This document shows positions 24,661 through 35,324 of a stretch of 64,000 bases of DNA, piece by piece. Source of the DNA: Sciurus carolinensis (lineage: Eukaryota; Chordata; Mammalia; Rodentia; Sciuridae); assembly GCF_902686445.1 (NCBI RefSeq), contig NC_062214.1, forward strand, positions 40,991,454 to 41,055,453, given 5' to 3'. The number at the start of each line of letters is the position of its first letter. The first letter of the stretch is position 1. Under the pieces are notes generated by a model, which saw only the letters and a program-made list of their open reading frames with translations, did no database searches and had not been told where the DNA came from. Made by a program: the position numbers and the translations under genes.

Positions 24661-24904
24661 ACAGATCAGTAATTTCCATCAATAGCTCTGCAATTGCCCA
24701 TTATTCCAACTAAAACAAAAATGCAGAAGTGAATGGAAAATAATCCATTTAATTGCACTATATAGACACATACGGATAGTAGCTTAAAAAGCAAAATGTT
24801 TTCTTAACGCAAAATGTCAACACCACAGAAAAGGTGCACTGTGCAATTTTTATATTAACCAGTCAAAACCTCAAGCCCAGATAAGCCTAAATCACTCAGT
24901 TGCT

Positions 24905-25065
24905 TGATCAATAATAATAAAAGTCTCATTCATTGAGGACTTACAATGCATCCAGTACCATCTAAATATTTTATATGTGATTAGTCCTCCCAACTAACTG
25001 TAAGATGGGCATGCTAGTTTGTCCATTTTACAGATTAGGAAACTAATATAGACTTCATTTTGCTT
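24905..25065 (-). repeat. MIR SINE relic
   Basis: 'cattgaggacttacaatgca', then 'gtccattttacagattagga' and 'aactaatatag' give the antisense MIR order. Confidence 0.6.
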
Positions 25066-26554
25066 ATTTCCCAAGCTCTCAGAACTAATCACTGGCTGAA
25101 GTTAAATACAATCATATTTTTAAACTAGAGTTCTTGATCACCTCCAAATGCTTTGACCTACAGGCTCAGGATTGAGGTTTAGGTTATTGGACAATAAAAA
25201 TAAACCTCAGACTATATCCTTTATAGAAAGACTTAGAAATATACTCAAAAACCCCTCTGCTTTCTGTACCCACCAGGAGCTGAGCAGCTTTCCTCCACTG
25301 GGTTCTTCCCCAGTGATGTGCATCCTCACATTGGGCCCAGAACAATGGAGTTGGGACTTCTGAAATCATATACATAAAGAAGGTGTCCTAATCAACAGGA
25401 TTAAAATCAGAAAGGAAGATGCCAGAAAAGATAGTTGGCCTTGCCCAGGGCATGGGCAGAAAGTCGTTCACACCCCCATAAAAGACAACTGCAGGTCTCT
25501 GAGAGTTCCCAGGGAAAAATGTATGGCAGAAAACCCACACTTTGATCTGCAGATGCCAATTTGAGCAGGCAGCCTGGTACGTGTTTTGATTTGAGGACTC
25601 AGTGCCTTGGATAATGGGTACATGGATATGGAATAAATGGCTAGACAGATGCATGACTCTAAAGCACAAAACATCCTATTTGTAATATAGGTTATCTATC
25701 AAAAGAAACAAAAACTCAAGAACAACCCTTGTACTGCTATTAAATTTCCAAGTCTAAAGACCATCCCTTTGCTTCATTATACAAATGGGTTATTGGTATC
25801 TCAACCTTTCGTACCCCTGATCTGATTTGAGAGACAGTGGCTGGAATATGAAGGAAGGGGATCATTAACCCAGTCTGCAAGTTCACAGCACCCACCCCAA
25901 ATGAGACCAAATCTATCAGTGGGTATACTGAAGACTGAATATTTGATGATTTTTCTTGGGTCCTGGCTACTCAAGGACTTAAGGGACTCATCTTCCAGAG
26001 CAGTAGTTTTTAATCTTAGCTGACTCATTCTTTCTAATTCTAATTAACCTATTCAACTGACTTATTCTTGATAATTCTTAATTAACCTGTTCAACCTTCT
26101 ACTCCCTGTAATGTCCCAGGTCACTATCTATGGATGGGTTGTCCATTAATTGAAAATCTACCTTTGATGTAATAAGTGCTGCTCTTGGAGGTAAAGAAAA
26201 AAAGGTGGCAGAAAACATTACTATGTTTTCAGGCACAATTTGTTCTGGAAGAAATGAACATTTCCTTAGGAGCAATTGTGGGAGTTATCAGGTAGTATTC
26301 TTACGAGAAAACCCATGTCCCTCCATCTTAACATCCATATCTATCTATCTATCATCTATTTTATGTGCCTAGATTGAAAGAACTGAAAAGTCCATATTCT
26401 GGTAGGGAAAATGGAATTCAGTACTTTCACTAAGAATGATGGTCATTCTGTAGATAAGATCCAAGACATATTGTCTGTATTTTGCTCTAGTGAGAATCTT
26501 CTGGCATGTATCCTCAAGCTTCTGAAACATTTCGCTCCAGAACAAATACAAGTT
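25066..26554. other. Unique sequence with a short (ATCT)n
   Basis: No gene or major repeat identified. A short ctat/atct tetranucleotide run lies at 26337-26358. Overlapping frames at 25388-25674 on the minus strand show no motif. Confidence 0.4.
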
Positions 26555-26983
26555 ATTTTAGTCAACTTTTTCCCTGTGGCTAAATGATCTGACCTGAACA
26601 ACTGTAGAGAAGAAAAAGATTGAGGGCTCACAGTTTCAGAGGTCTTAGTCCATAGAAGGCTGACTCCATTCTAAGGGCTTGAGGTGAGACTGAACTTCAT
26701 GGTGCAAGAGTGTGACAGAGGGAAGCAGCTCACATGATGATAAGAAAGCAGAGAGAGGTCTCCACTTGCCAGATACGGATGTTAACCTACAGTCACACCT
26801 CCAGTTCCCATCTCCTCCAGCCACACCCTACCACTTCAGTTACCACTCAGTTAATCCCTATCAGGGAATTAATTCACTGGTTGGGTTAAGACTCTTACAA
26901 CTTAATCATTTCTCCTCTGAACCTTCTTGCATTGCCTCATATGTGAGCTTCTGGGGGACACCCCACATCCAAACCATAACATA
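26555..26983 (-). mobile_element. MaLR (MT/MST-type) LTR
   Basis: In antisense it shows 'ttttagtcaactttttccct', 'cacagtttcagaggtcttag', 'ggctgactccattctaaggg' and the terminus 'acaccccacatccaaaccat' + aaca. These are hallmarks of rodent MaLR LTRs. Solo, non-coding. Confidence 0.7.
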
Positions 26984-27839
26984 AGTTCTGCATTTAGCCA
27001 TTCCCAGGCCCACAAACAAATCCTCATATCTGTACAAGAACCAATACCCACTTGGGCATCCACATATCCCACATAACTATATTCATCATGGTAGACACCC
27101 AAGTTCTAATTAAGGGACACCAAAGCTTAAGTCAAGACGCATTGCCCTTTGGTCATTTCCATGTTCAAGAATTTCCATCTGTTACCCTAACATATTGAAT
27201 AGTGGAGATTTAGAATGATGCATGGCATTTATGACCTCTTGTGTATTCATAAACCAGAGTGTTTTCTCCATTTGTCATCCTATCACACAGTGGCCAAAAC
27301 CAGTAGACATTCTGTAAATATTTATTGAATTAAATAAATCCACATGCAATTGATCAAGAGGTGAAGACACAAGTCAAAATCATGCTTCAAATATCAAGGT
27401 TCTGAGTACTGCAATGACCTCAGGTTCCTATCTAGAATCCCCAGGTTCAGTCACCCCCAGATTATTGGATTACCTCAGACTATGAGCCCCTAATTCATTC
27501 TGCAATATCAACAGGTTGTAATATCTTTCTGTGTTTCAGAGTCCAATAACATCCCTCCCTGTATGTCTTCACAGAGAAAACTCCTGAGTATACCACTCAC
27601 CACATAACATTCATGTTATCCTCTAGTATTATCCACGTACCCATGGGTTCTTCATCGCCTCAATGCAGGTCAATTGTTCTGTATAGAGTTTACCACTTGA
27701 TGAAACTTTATCATCTTCATTTAGAAAAGGAATTCAGATATGTTAAGGATATCTTCCAACATGACCCACTAATCTCTGTCAGGATCAGACCTAGAAACAT
27801 GGTGTTTTAACTCTTGATCCAAAGATCCTTTTGGCAAAA
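26984..27839. other. Unique sequence, nothing recognised
   Basis: No gene or clear repeat. It forms the left flank of the full-length L1. Confidence 0.4.
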
Positions 27840-27853
27840 TCATAATCACTTTT
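27840..27853. repeat. TSD of the full-length L1, left copy (14 bp)
   Basis: 'tcataatcactttt' recurs exactly at 34170-34183. The T-rich 3' side fits an L1 endonuclease nick at TTTT/A on the opposite strand. Confidence 0.93.
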
Positions 27854-27905
27854 TTTTTCTCTGAAATTGCATTTTATTTTTTTCTTTTTTTTAATTATTT
27901 TTTTT
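27854..27905 (-). other. Double A-tail with 18-nt non-A spacer (possible short 3' transduction)
   Basis: On the minus strand the L1 3' end passes into A-rich sequence, then an 18-nt block (plus-strand ctctgaaattgcatttta, 27859-27876), then five more As and the TSD. An AATAAA (plus strand tttatt, 27873-27878) lies at the L1-proximal end of this block, about 15-20 nt before the terminal A run. This is the layout expected if the parent transcript used a downstream polyadenylation signal and carried a little flanking DNA. Alternative: interruption of one long A-tail by mutation. Confidence 0.5.
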
Positions 27906-28111
27906 AATTTTTTTATTATTATTATATACAAATGGGATACATGTTGTTTTTCTATTTGTACATGGAGTCAAGGCATACCATTTGTGTAATCATATGTTTA
28001 CATAAGGCAATGATGTTTGATTCATTATTTTTTTCCCTTCCCCCCACCCATCCCACCCCTCTTTTCCCTCTATACAGTCCTTCTTTCCTTCATTCTTACC
28101 ACACTCCTTAT

Positions 28112-28149
28112 CCCTAACCCTAAACCTAACCCTAACCCTAATGCTAACC
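28112..28149 (-). repeat. Telomere-like tract in L1 3' UTR
   Basis: The plus strand shows ccctaaccctaaacctaacc and continues with two more ccctaa units; the minus (L1 sense) strand therefore reads TTAGGG repeats. Homologous to 24408-24438 and at the same place in the 3' UTR. The adjoining L1-sense purine/G-rich tract extends to about 28040. Confidence 0.9.
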
Positions 28150-28184
28150 CCTCCCACCCCCCATTATATGTCCTCATCCGCTTA

Positions 28185-31100
28185 TCAGCGAGATCGTCTA
28201 TTAGTTTTTTGAGATTGGCTTATCTCACTTAGCATGATATTCTCCAATTTCATCCATTTGCCTGCAAATGCCATAATTTTATCATTCTTTATGGCTGAGT
28301 AATATTCCATTGTATATATATACCACATTTTCTTTATCCATTCATCAACTGAAGGGCATCTAGGTTGGTTCCACAATTTGGCTATGGTGAATTGAGCAGC
28401 AATGAACATTGATGTGACTGTATCTCTGTAGTATGCTGATTTTAAGTCCTTTGGGTATAGGCCAAGGAGTGGGATAGCTGGGTCAACTGGTGGTTCCATT
28501 CCAAGCTTTCTGAGGAATCTCCATACTGCTTTCCAGAGTGGCTGCACTAATTTGCAACCCCACCAGCAATGTATGAGTGTTCCTTTTTCACCACATCCTC
28601 GCCAACACCTATTGTTGCTTGTGTTCTTGATAATCACCATTCTAATTGGGGTGAGATGAAATCTTAGGGTAGTTTTGATTTGCATTTCCCTTATTACTAG
28701 AGATGTTGAACATTTTTTCATATATCTGTTGATTGCTTGTACATCTTCTTCTGTGAAGAGTCTGTTCATTTCCTTAGCCCATTTGTTGATTGGATTATTT
28801 GTATTCTTGGTGTAGAGTGTTTTGAGTTCTTTATAGATTCTGGAAATTAGCGCTCTATCTGAAGTATGAGTGGCAAAGATATTCTCCCACTCTGTAGGCT
28901 CTCTCTTCACATTGCTGATAGTTTCCTTTGCTGAGAGAAAGCTTTTTAGTTTGAATCTATCCCAGTTGTTGATTCTTGCTTTTATTTCTTGTGCTATGGG
29001 AGTCCTGTTAAGGAAGTCTGATCCTAAGCCAACAAGTTGAAGATTTGGACCTACTTTTTCTTCTGTAAGATGCAGGATCTCTGGTCTGATTCCAAGGTCC
29101 TTGATCCATTTTGAGTTGAGTTTTGTGCATGGTGAGAGATTTAATTTCATTCTGTTGCATATGGTTTTCCAGTTTTCCCAGCACCATTTGTTGAAGAGGC
29201 TATCTTTTCTCCATTGCATATTTTGGCCCCTTTGTCTAGTATGAGAAAATTGTATTTATTTGGGTTTGTGTCCATGTCCTCTATTCTGTACCATTGATCT
29301 ACCTGTCTATTTTGGTACCAATACCATGCCGTTTTTGTTACTATTGCTTTGTAGTAGAGTTGAAGATCTGGTATTGCGATATTCCCTGCTTCACTCTTGC
29401 TACTGAGGATTGCTTTAGCTATTCTAGGTTTTTTATTCTTCCAGATGAATTTCATAATTGCTTGCTCTACTTCTGCAGGGTACATCATTGGGATTTTAAT
29501 TGGAATTGCATTGAATCTGTATAGCACTTTAGGTAGTATGGCCATTTTGACAATATTAATTCTGCCTATCCAGGAACATGGGAGATCTTTCCATCCTCTA
29601 AGGTGTTCTTTAATTTCTTTCTTTAGTGTTCTGTAGTTCTCACTGTAGAGGTCTTTCGCCTCTTTTGTGAGATTGATTCCCAAGTATTTTATTTTTTTCG
29701 ATGCTATTGTGAATGGGGTAGTTTTCCTAATTTCTCTTTCTGAAGATTCATCACTTATGTATAAAAAAGCCTTAGATTTATGAGCATTGATCTTGTAACC
29801 TGCTACTTTACTGAATTCACTTATGAGTTCTAAAAGTTTTCTGGTGGAATTTCCAGGTTCCTCTAAATATATAATCATGTCATCAGCGAACAGGGATAGT
29901 TTGAGTTCTTCTTTTCCAATTCGTATCTCTTTAATTTCTTTGGTTTGTCTAATTGCTCTGGCTAGAGTCTCAAGGACGATGTTGAATAGAAGCGGTGAAA
30001 GAGGGCATCCCTGCCTTGTTCCGGTTTTTAGAGGGAATGCTTTCAGTTTTTCACCATTTAGAATGATATTAGCCATGGGCTTAGCGTAGATGGCCTTTAC
30101 AATGTTAAGGAATGTTCCCACTACCCCAATTTTTTCTAGTGTTTTGAGCATGAAGGGATGCTGTATTTTATCGAATGCTTTTTCTGCATCTATTGAAATA
30201 ATCATGTGATTCTTAACTTTAAGTCTGTTGATATGGTGAATGACATTTATTGATTTCTGAATGTTGAACCAACCTTGCGTCCCTGGGATAAAACCCACTT
30301 GATTGTGGTGCACTATCTTTTTAATATATATTTGTATGCAATTTGCTAAAATTTTGTTGAGAATTTTTGTGTCGATGTTCATTAAGGTTATTGGTCTGAA
30401 ACTTTCTTTCCTCGATGTGTCTCTGTCTGGTTTAGGTATCAGGGTGGTATTGGCTTCATAGAATGAGTTTGGAGGGTTCCCTCCTCTTCTATTTCATGGA
30501 ATACTTTGAGGAGTATTGGAATGAGCTCTTCTTTAAAGGTTCTGTAGAACTCAGCTGAGAACCCATCTGGTCCCGGACTTTTCTTTGTTGGTAGGCTTTT
30601 GATGACCTCTTCTATTTCACTGCTTGAAATTGATTTATTTAAGTTGTGTATGTCCTCCTCGTTCAGTTTAGGTAATTCATATGTCTCTAGAAATTTGTTG
30701 ATGTCTTCGAGGTTTTCTGTTTTGTTGGAGTATAGATTTTCGAAATAGCTTCTAATTATGTTTTGTATTTCACTCGTGTCTGTTGTGATGTTTCCTTGTT
30801 CATTCCGAATTTTAGTATTTTGAGTTTTCTCCCTCTTTCTCTTTGTTAGTGTGGCTAAGGGTTTATCAATTTTGTTTATTTTTCAAAGAACCAACTACTT
30901 ATTTTGTTAATTTTTCCAATTGTTTCTTTTGTTTCAATTTCGTTGATTTCGGCTCTGATTTTAACTATTTCCTGTCTTCTACTACTTTTGGTATTGGTCT
31001 GCTCTTCTTTTTCTAGGGCTTTGAGCTGTAGTGTTAAGTCGTTTATTTGTTGATTTCTACTTCTTTTGTTGAATGCGCCCCATGAAATAAATCTTCCTCT

Positions 31101-31991
31101 AAGTACTGCTTTCACAGTGTCCCAGAGATTTTGATATGATGTGTCTTTGTTCTCGTTTACTTCTAAGAATTTTTTTATTTCCCTCCCGATGTCTTCTGTT
31201 ATCCATTCATCATATAATAGTGTATTATTTAATCTCCAGGTATTGGAGAAGTTTCTGTTTTTTATTCTGTCATTTATTCTAATTTCAATCCATTATGATC
31301 TGATAGAGTACAAGGTAGTATCTCTATCTTCTTGTATTTGCTAACAGTAGCTTTGTGGCATAAAATATGGTCTATTTTAGAGAAGGATCCATGTGCTGCT
31401 GAGAAGAAAGTGTATTCGTTCTTTGTTGGATGGTATATTCTATATTGTCGGTTAAGTCTAAATTGTTGATTGTGTTATTGAGATCTATGGTTTCTTTATT
31501 CAATTTTTGTTTGGAAGATCTATCCAGTGGTGAGAGAGATGTGTTAATATCGCCTAGTATTATTGTGTTGTGGTCTATTTGATTTCTGTAATTGAGAAGG
31601 ATTTGTTTGACGTACATGGATGAGCCAATGTTCGGGGCATAGATATTTATGATTGTTATGTCTTGCTGATTCATGCTTCCCTTAAGCAGCATGTAATGTC
31701 CTTCTTTATCCCCTCTGACTAGTTTTGGCTTGAAGTCCACATTATCTGAAATGAGGATGGATACTCCAGCTTTTTTGCTGTGTCCGTGTGCATGATACGT
31801 TTTCCCCATCCTTTCACCTTTAGTCTATGGGTATCTCTTTCTATGCGATGAGTCTCTTGCAGGCAGCATATTGTTGGATTTTTCTTTCTAATCTAATCTG
31901 CCAGTCTATGTCTTTTGATTGATGAGTTCAGGCCATTAACATTCAGGGTTATTATTGTGATATGATTTGCATTCCCAGTCATTTGACTCAT
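28185..31991 (-). pseudogene. L1 ORF2 (endonuclease / reverse transcriptase), broken
   Basis: The ATG at 31991 begins MSQMTGNANHITIITLNVNG and the last stop is at 28185-28187: 3.8 kb, about 1,269 codons, the usual L1 ORF2 length. Domains in order: an apurinic-type endonuclease (NVNGLN, CCLQETHR, NIYAPN, GDINTSLS near 31.99-31.4 kb); a reverse transcriptase ([22 protein letters not shown] and catalytic FADD at 29879-29890); and a C-terminal CWRGCG...HCWWGC cysteine motif near 28.6 kb. Breaks: TAG at 31893-31895 replaces the tryptophan expected at codon 33 (RLAD-stop-IRKK); frameshifts near 31805, 31435, 30480 and 29215. In an intact L1 this protein nicks target DNA and copies L1 RNA in cis. 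Here only separate pieces could be translated. Confidence 0.95.
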
Positions 31992-32037
31992 ATTTGTTTT
32001 TGACAAGATTTGGTTTCTGCTTTATTTGGCTATTCCT

Positions 32038-33091
32038 TTAGGCTAGCGCCTCCTGTTGCTGATTTGCATCGTTGTTTTTCATCTCTTCCTCATGAAATAT
32101 TTTGCTGAGAATGTTCTGTAATGCTGGCTTTCTTTTTGTAAATTCTTTTAGCTTTTGTTTATCATGGAAGGATCTTATTTCATCGTCAAATTTGAAGGTA
32201 AGTTTTGCTGGGTATAAGATTCTTGGTTGGCATCCGTTTTCTTTCAGGGCTTGGTAAATGTTGTTCCAGGCCCTTCTAGCTTTTAGGGTCTGGATTGAAA
32301 AATCTGCTGATATTCTTATTGGTTTCCCTCTGAATGTAATTTGATTCTTTTCTCTCGCAGCCTTTAAAATTCTGTCTTTATTTTGTATGTTAGGTATTTC
32401 ATAATAATGTGCCTTGGTGTGGGTCTGTTGTAATTTTGTATATTTGGAGTCCTATAAGCCTCTTGTACTTGGTTTTCCATTTCATTCTTCAGATTTGGGA
32501 AATTTTCTGATATTATTTCATTGAATAGATTGTTCATTCCTTTGGTTTGTTTCTCTAAGCCTTCCTCAATCCCAATAAATCTTAAATTTGGCCTTTTCAT
32601 GATATCCCATAATTCTTGTAGATTCTTTTCATGATTTCTTACCATCTTCTCTGTTTGGCCAACTTTGTTTTCAAGATTAAATATTTTGTCCTCAATGTCT
32701 GAGGTTCTGTCTTCCAGGTGTTCTATCCTATTGGTTATGCTTTCTATGGAGTTTTTAACTTGGTTTATTGTTTCCTTCATTTCAAGGATTTCAGTTGTTT
32801 TTTTTTTTTTTTTTTCAGTATCTCTAACTCTTTATTGAAATGATCTCTTGCTTCCCGTATTTGGTCTTTTAACTGTTGATTGGTGCGATCATTTAATGCC
32901 TGCATTTGCTCTTTCCTCTCCTCCTTCAGTGCCTGCATTTGCTCTTTCATCTCCTCATTTGCTTCCCTGATTGTTTTAATTATGTACATTCTGAACTCCC
33001 TTTCTGACATTTCTTCTGCTGTGCTGTCATTGGGTTTTATTGATGTAGTATCTAGGTTTGTTTGGGACATTTTCTTCCCTTGTTTTCTCAT
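32038..33091 (-). pseudogene. L1 ORF1 (RNA-binding chaperone), broken
   Basis: ATG at 33091, terminal TAA at 32040-32038, about 350 codons, as expected for ORF1p, the trimeric RNA-binding protein of the L1 particle. The first 104 codons contain a charged coiled coil (REANEEMKEQMQALKEERKE) with an 11-residue duplication. A run of 18 T (plus strand, 32798-32815) puts a poly-lysine frameshift at ELEILKKKKKK, ending the frame at 32777. The next frame resumes at 32780 (MKETINQVKNSIESITNRIE, coiled coil, then the RRM-like LRFIGIEEG segment) and is broken again near 32400 at PRHIIMKYLTY. The C-terminal domain follows in a third frame. Confidence 0.93.
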
Positions 33092-33552
33092 ATTGGTCAG
33101 CTGTCAGTGGGACCCTGAGATATTGCAGATTTCCGCTATTGGCTTATAGTGTCCTGGTAGATTTCCAGTGTACCACCTCCCAGCCTTCAGTAGTCTGAAG
33201 TCTTGGAGGAACTTGATAATGCAGTGCTTCCGAAGAAAGCTGCCCCTAGCCCCCTACTGGTTCCAGGGCTTGGAGTTGGCTCTGTGCAGAAAGGCTCTCA
33301 CTGTGGGCCTGCACCGTGCAGCTGGCCATGTGTGAGGAGTCCACCGCCCGAGTGTGGAAAGCTACCTGGGGAAGACTCTAGTTGCCCTGCCCTGCTCTGA
33401 TAAGCCACCCCTATCTGTGCCTGCCATCCAGGCCAAGTTTCGCCCAGTGGGGGAGACTCACCCCGTGACTCTATTTTTGTCCAAGTCTCTCAATGCCTCC
33501 CCTTCTTGAGTCCTGGGATATGGAGCGACTGGAGATGCAGTCACCCTCTAGT

Positions 33553-33564
33553 CCGCCATCTTGG
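33553..33564 (-). promoter_or_regulatory. YY1-type motif, inner L1 unit
   Basis: Plus strand ccgccatcttgg, i.e. CCAAGATGGCGG in L1 sense; this matches the canonical AAGATGGCGG YY1 core. In human L1 a YY1 site near +13 to +21 sets the transcription start. Confidence 0.75.
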
Positions 33565-34148
33565 ATCGCCCCATGGAAAGAGCTTGCGGCAGGGGTGGGC
33601 AGAGCCACCTGGAGAAGTCTCTGGCTGCCCTGCCCTGATCCCAGAGGCTGTTTGCAGATTGAAGCTCTCCGTTGGCTCAGGGACTTGTGGCTGGCTCTAT
33701 GTAGAAAGGCTCTCACTGGGCGGTCTGCTCCGAGAGGCTAACCTTGAAAGGCACCTCCCTCCACAGGGGGCCAGGCTGCTTGGGGAAGTCTCTGGCTGCC
33801 CTGTCCTGGTCCCTGAAGCCGCTTGTGGGCCGGAGCACACCATGCTGGCTCTGGGACTTGGAGCTTGTTCTGATCAGAAAGGCTCTCACTAGGGGGCCTG
33901 CTCCGAGAACTTGGAGAAGCTGGCTGTGTGGGCGGGGCCCACCACTGAAGTGCGCAGGGCTGCCTGTGGCAGACTCTAGCTGCCCTGTCCTGCTCCAATA
34001 AGCCACCTCTATCTGGGCCTGCCACCCGGGCCACGCTTTACCCAGTGGGCAGACTCACCCATGGCTCTATTTTAGTCCGAGTCTCTCAATGGCTCCCCTT
34101 CTTAACTCCTGGGTTCTGGAGCGACTGGAGATGCAGTCACCCTCTGGT

Positions 34149-34160
34149 CCGCCATCTTGG
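34149..34160 (-). promoter_or_regulatory. YY1-type motif at L1 5' end
   Basis: Same 12 bp as the inner unit (ccgccatcttgg). It begins about 10 nt inside the L1 5' end at 34169, close to where the human L1 YY1 site lies. Binding is inferred from sequence only. Confidence 0.82.
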
Positions 34161-34169
34161 ATTGCCCCC

Positions 34170-34183
34170 TCATAATCACTTTT
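34170..34183. repeat. TSD of the full-length L1, right copy (14 bp)
   Basis: Exact repeat of 27840-27853, immediately outside the L1 5' end (which begins with extra Gs in L1 sense). Confidence 0.93.
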
Positions 34184-35324
34184 GATGAACACTTAGGAAG
34201 TGTTCAAAATTAAAATATGTATGTGGGGGGCATCACATATGGTAGGTTCATTTGCTATCTCTCTGTGTATCCTAAAAGAATATCATTAACTATTAGTTAT
34301 GGCAAGATACAGACTATCTCATAGCTGTTTCTCTTACATAAATGAGAAAAAGAATGCGTAGTCAAGTATTTGACTTAAGTATAGAAAATAAACAAGGATA
34401 ATACATAAATAACCCATTTGATCAAGGAATTTCACTATGGAGAACCTTCTTGCTTAGTTCCCTGACAAATAAAAAGAGAGAATATTTATCCAGTGCCTAA
34501 CACTTGCCAACCAAGTTATAAGTGTTTAGACACATGTACTCATTTTACTTTCAAAATAACCAGTGGGATGGGTGTTTTCTTTATCTCAGTCTTATATGTG
34601 AGAAACCCAAGGTATAATGACATAGACTGTTTACCTAACTGCATAAAAGTAATCCCTTAAATTAGTGATGAAATTTGGATTCAAATTCAGTCTGTCTAGG
34701 TCCAGAGTGGTGCCCTAGGCTGATAATGCTTCATCATGACATTGACAATCTAAGGTCAAGACAGATGAATTTTAAGAGATAGGATATATTTCTTCCCTGG
34801 ATGTATTTTGTGCTGGTGATATAGTCAAATATGGTATTTCCAAAGTTTCATAACCCTCTAACATCAATTGTGGTGGCTTCCATCTGACAGAGCAGATTGC
34901 ACTATCTTCCAGAAATATAGTCTGTAACAGGTTTCCAGGAGAACAAGATAGGAGCTACAGATGCCCCCCATTTTCTTCCTGCTGCCCACTTGGAATAAAT
35001 TCAATAGGTTCCATCTTATTCCATGAGCTTTTATAGCCTGAACTGTGACTGGGTGTCCATTCTCTCTCAGGAGCAGCTCCAGACACTGTTTCTCAAAACC
35101 TTCCCTTTACCCATTTCCTGCCACTTTTAAACTTCACTACTGAATCCAGAATTTATTTCTGTTTATTGTTTGTTAAATATACTTCTTGGTGACAAAGACA
35201 AGGAGAAAAAAGGTGACATCTTTCTAAAGGGCAAACCTATGGGAAAAGTTAGGGATTATTTTGAGAAATGATTGTTTTCAAAATCAATTCAGTAGATTTT
35301 TTTCAATCTACTGCCTAGGAATGG
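34184..35324. other. Unique sequence with one MIR
   Basis: Apart from the MIR at 34475-34730 nothing is recognised. Confidence 0.4.
34475..34730 (-). repeat. MIR SINE relic
   Basis: 'atttatccagtgcctaacac', 'tgtactcattttactttcaa', 'tctcagtcttatatgtgaga', 'gtgatgaaatttggattcaa' follow the antisense MIR order end to end; it is nearly full length. Confidence 0.65.

Larger units (their letters stand above)
27854..34169 (-). mobile_element. Full-length LINE-1 (6.3 kb), inactivated
   Basis: Reading the minus strand from 34169: a 1.08-kb 5' UTR built of two tandem units, ORF1 (33091-32038), a 46-nt gap, ORF2 (31991-28185), a ~280-nt 3' UTR with a telomere-like and polypurine tract, and an A-rich tail. 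A 14-bp perfect TSD flanks it. Length and layout match an intact autonomous mammalian L1. However, ORF1 has at least two frameshifts and ORF2 has an early stop plus several frameshifts, so it cannot make its own proteins in this form. The perfect TSD and readable domains suggest a fairly young rodent-lineage insertion. Confidence 0.97.
33092..34169 (-). promoter_or_regulatory. L1 5' UTR with two tandem promoter units
   Basis: This GC-richer kilobase is made of two tandem homologous units. The terminal ~100 bp of each (33471-33572 and about 34061-34168) are nearly the same, offset by 596 bp: 'ctggagatgcagtcaccctc' is present in both. Each unit ends in a YY1-type motif. Inside, 'gaaaggctctcact' recurs near 33289, 33705 and 33879, so smaller ~170-bp subrepeats exist too. 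Tandem 5' UTR monomers are a known rodent L1 promoter design (about 200 bp in mouse, about 600 bp in rat). Transcription would run leftward into ORF1. Confidence 0.85.

Noticed and set aside
28112..28149. Interstitial telomeric repeat / ancient chromosome fusion point
   Set aside because: The same tract lies at the same position of the L1 at 24.4 kb, so it belongs to the L1 3' UTR.
33203..34034. Several overlapping ORFs of 65-128 codons on both strands
   Set aside because: They lie in the GC-richer tandem L1 5' UTR and come from its low stop-codon density.
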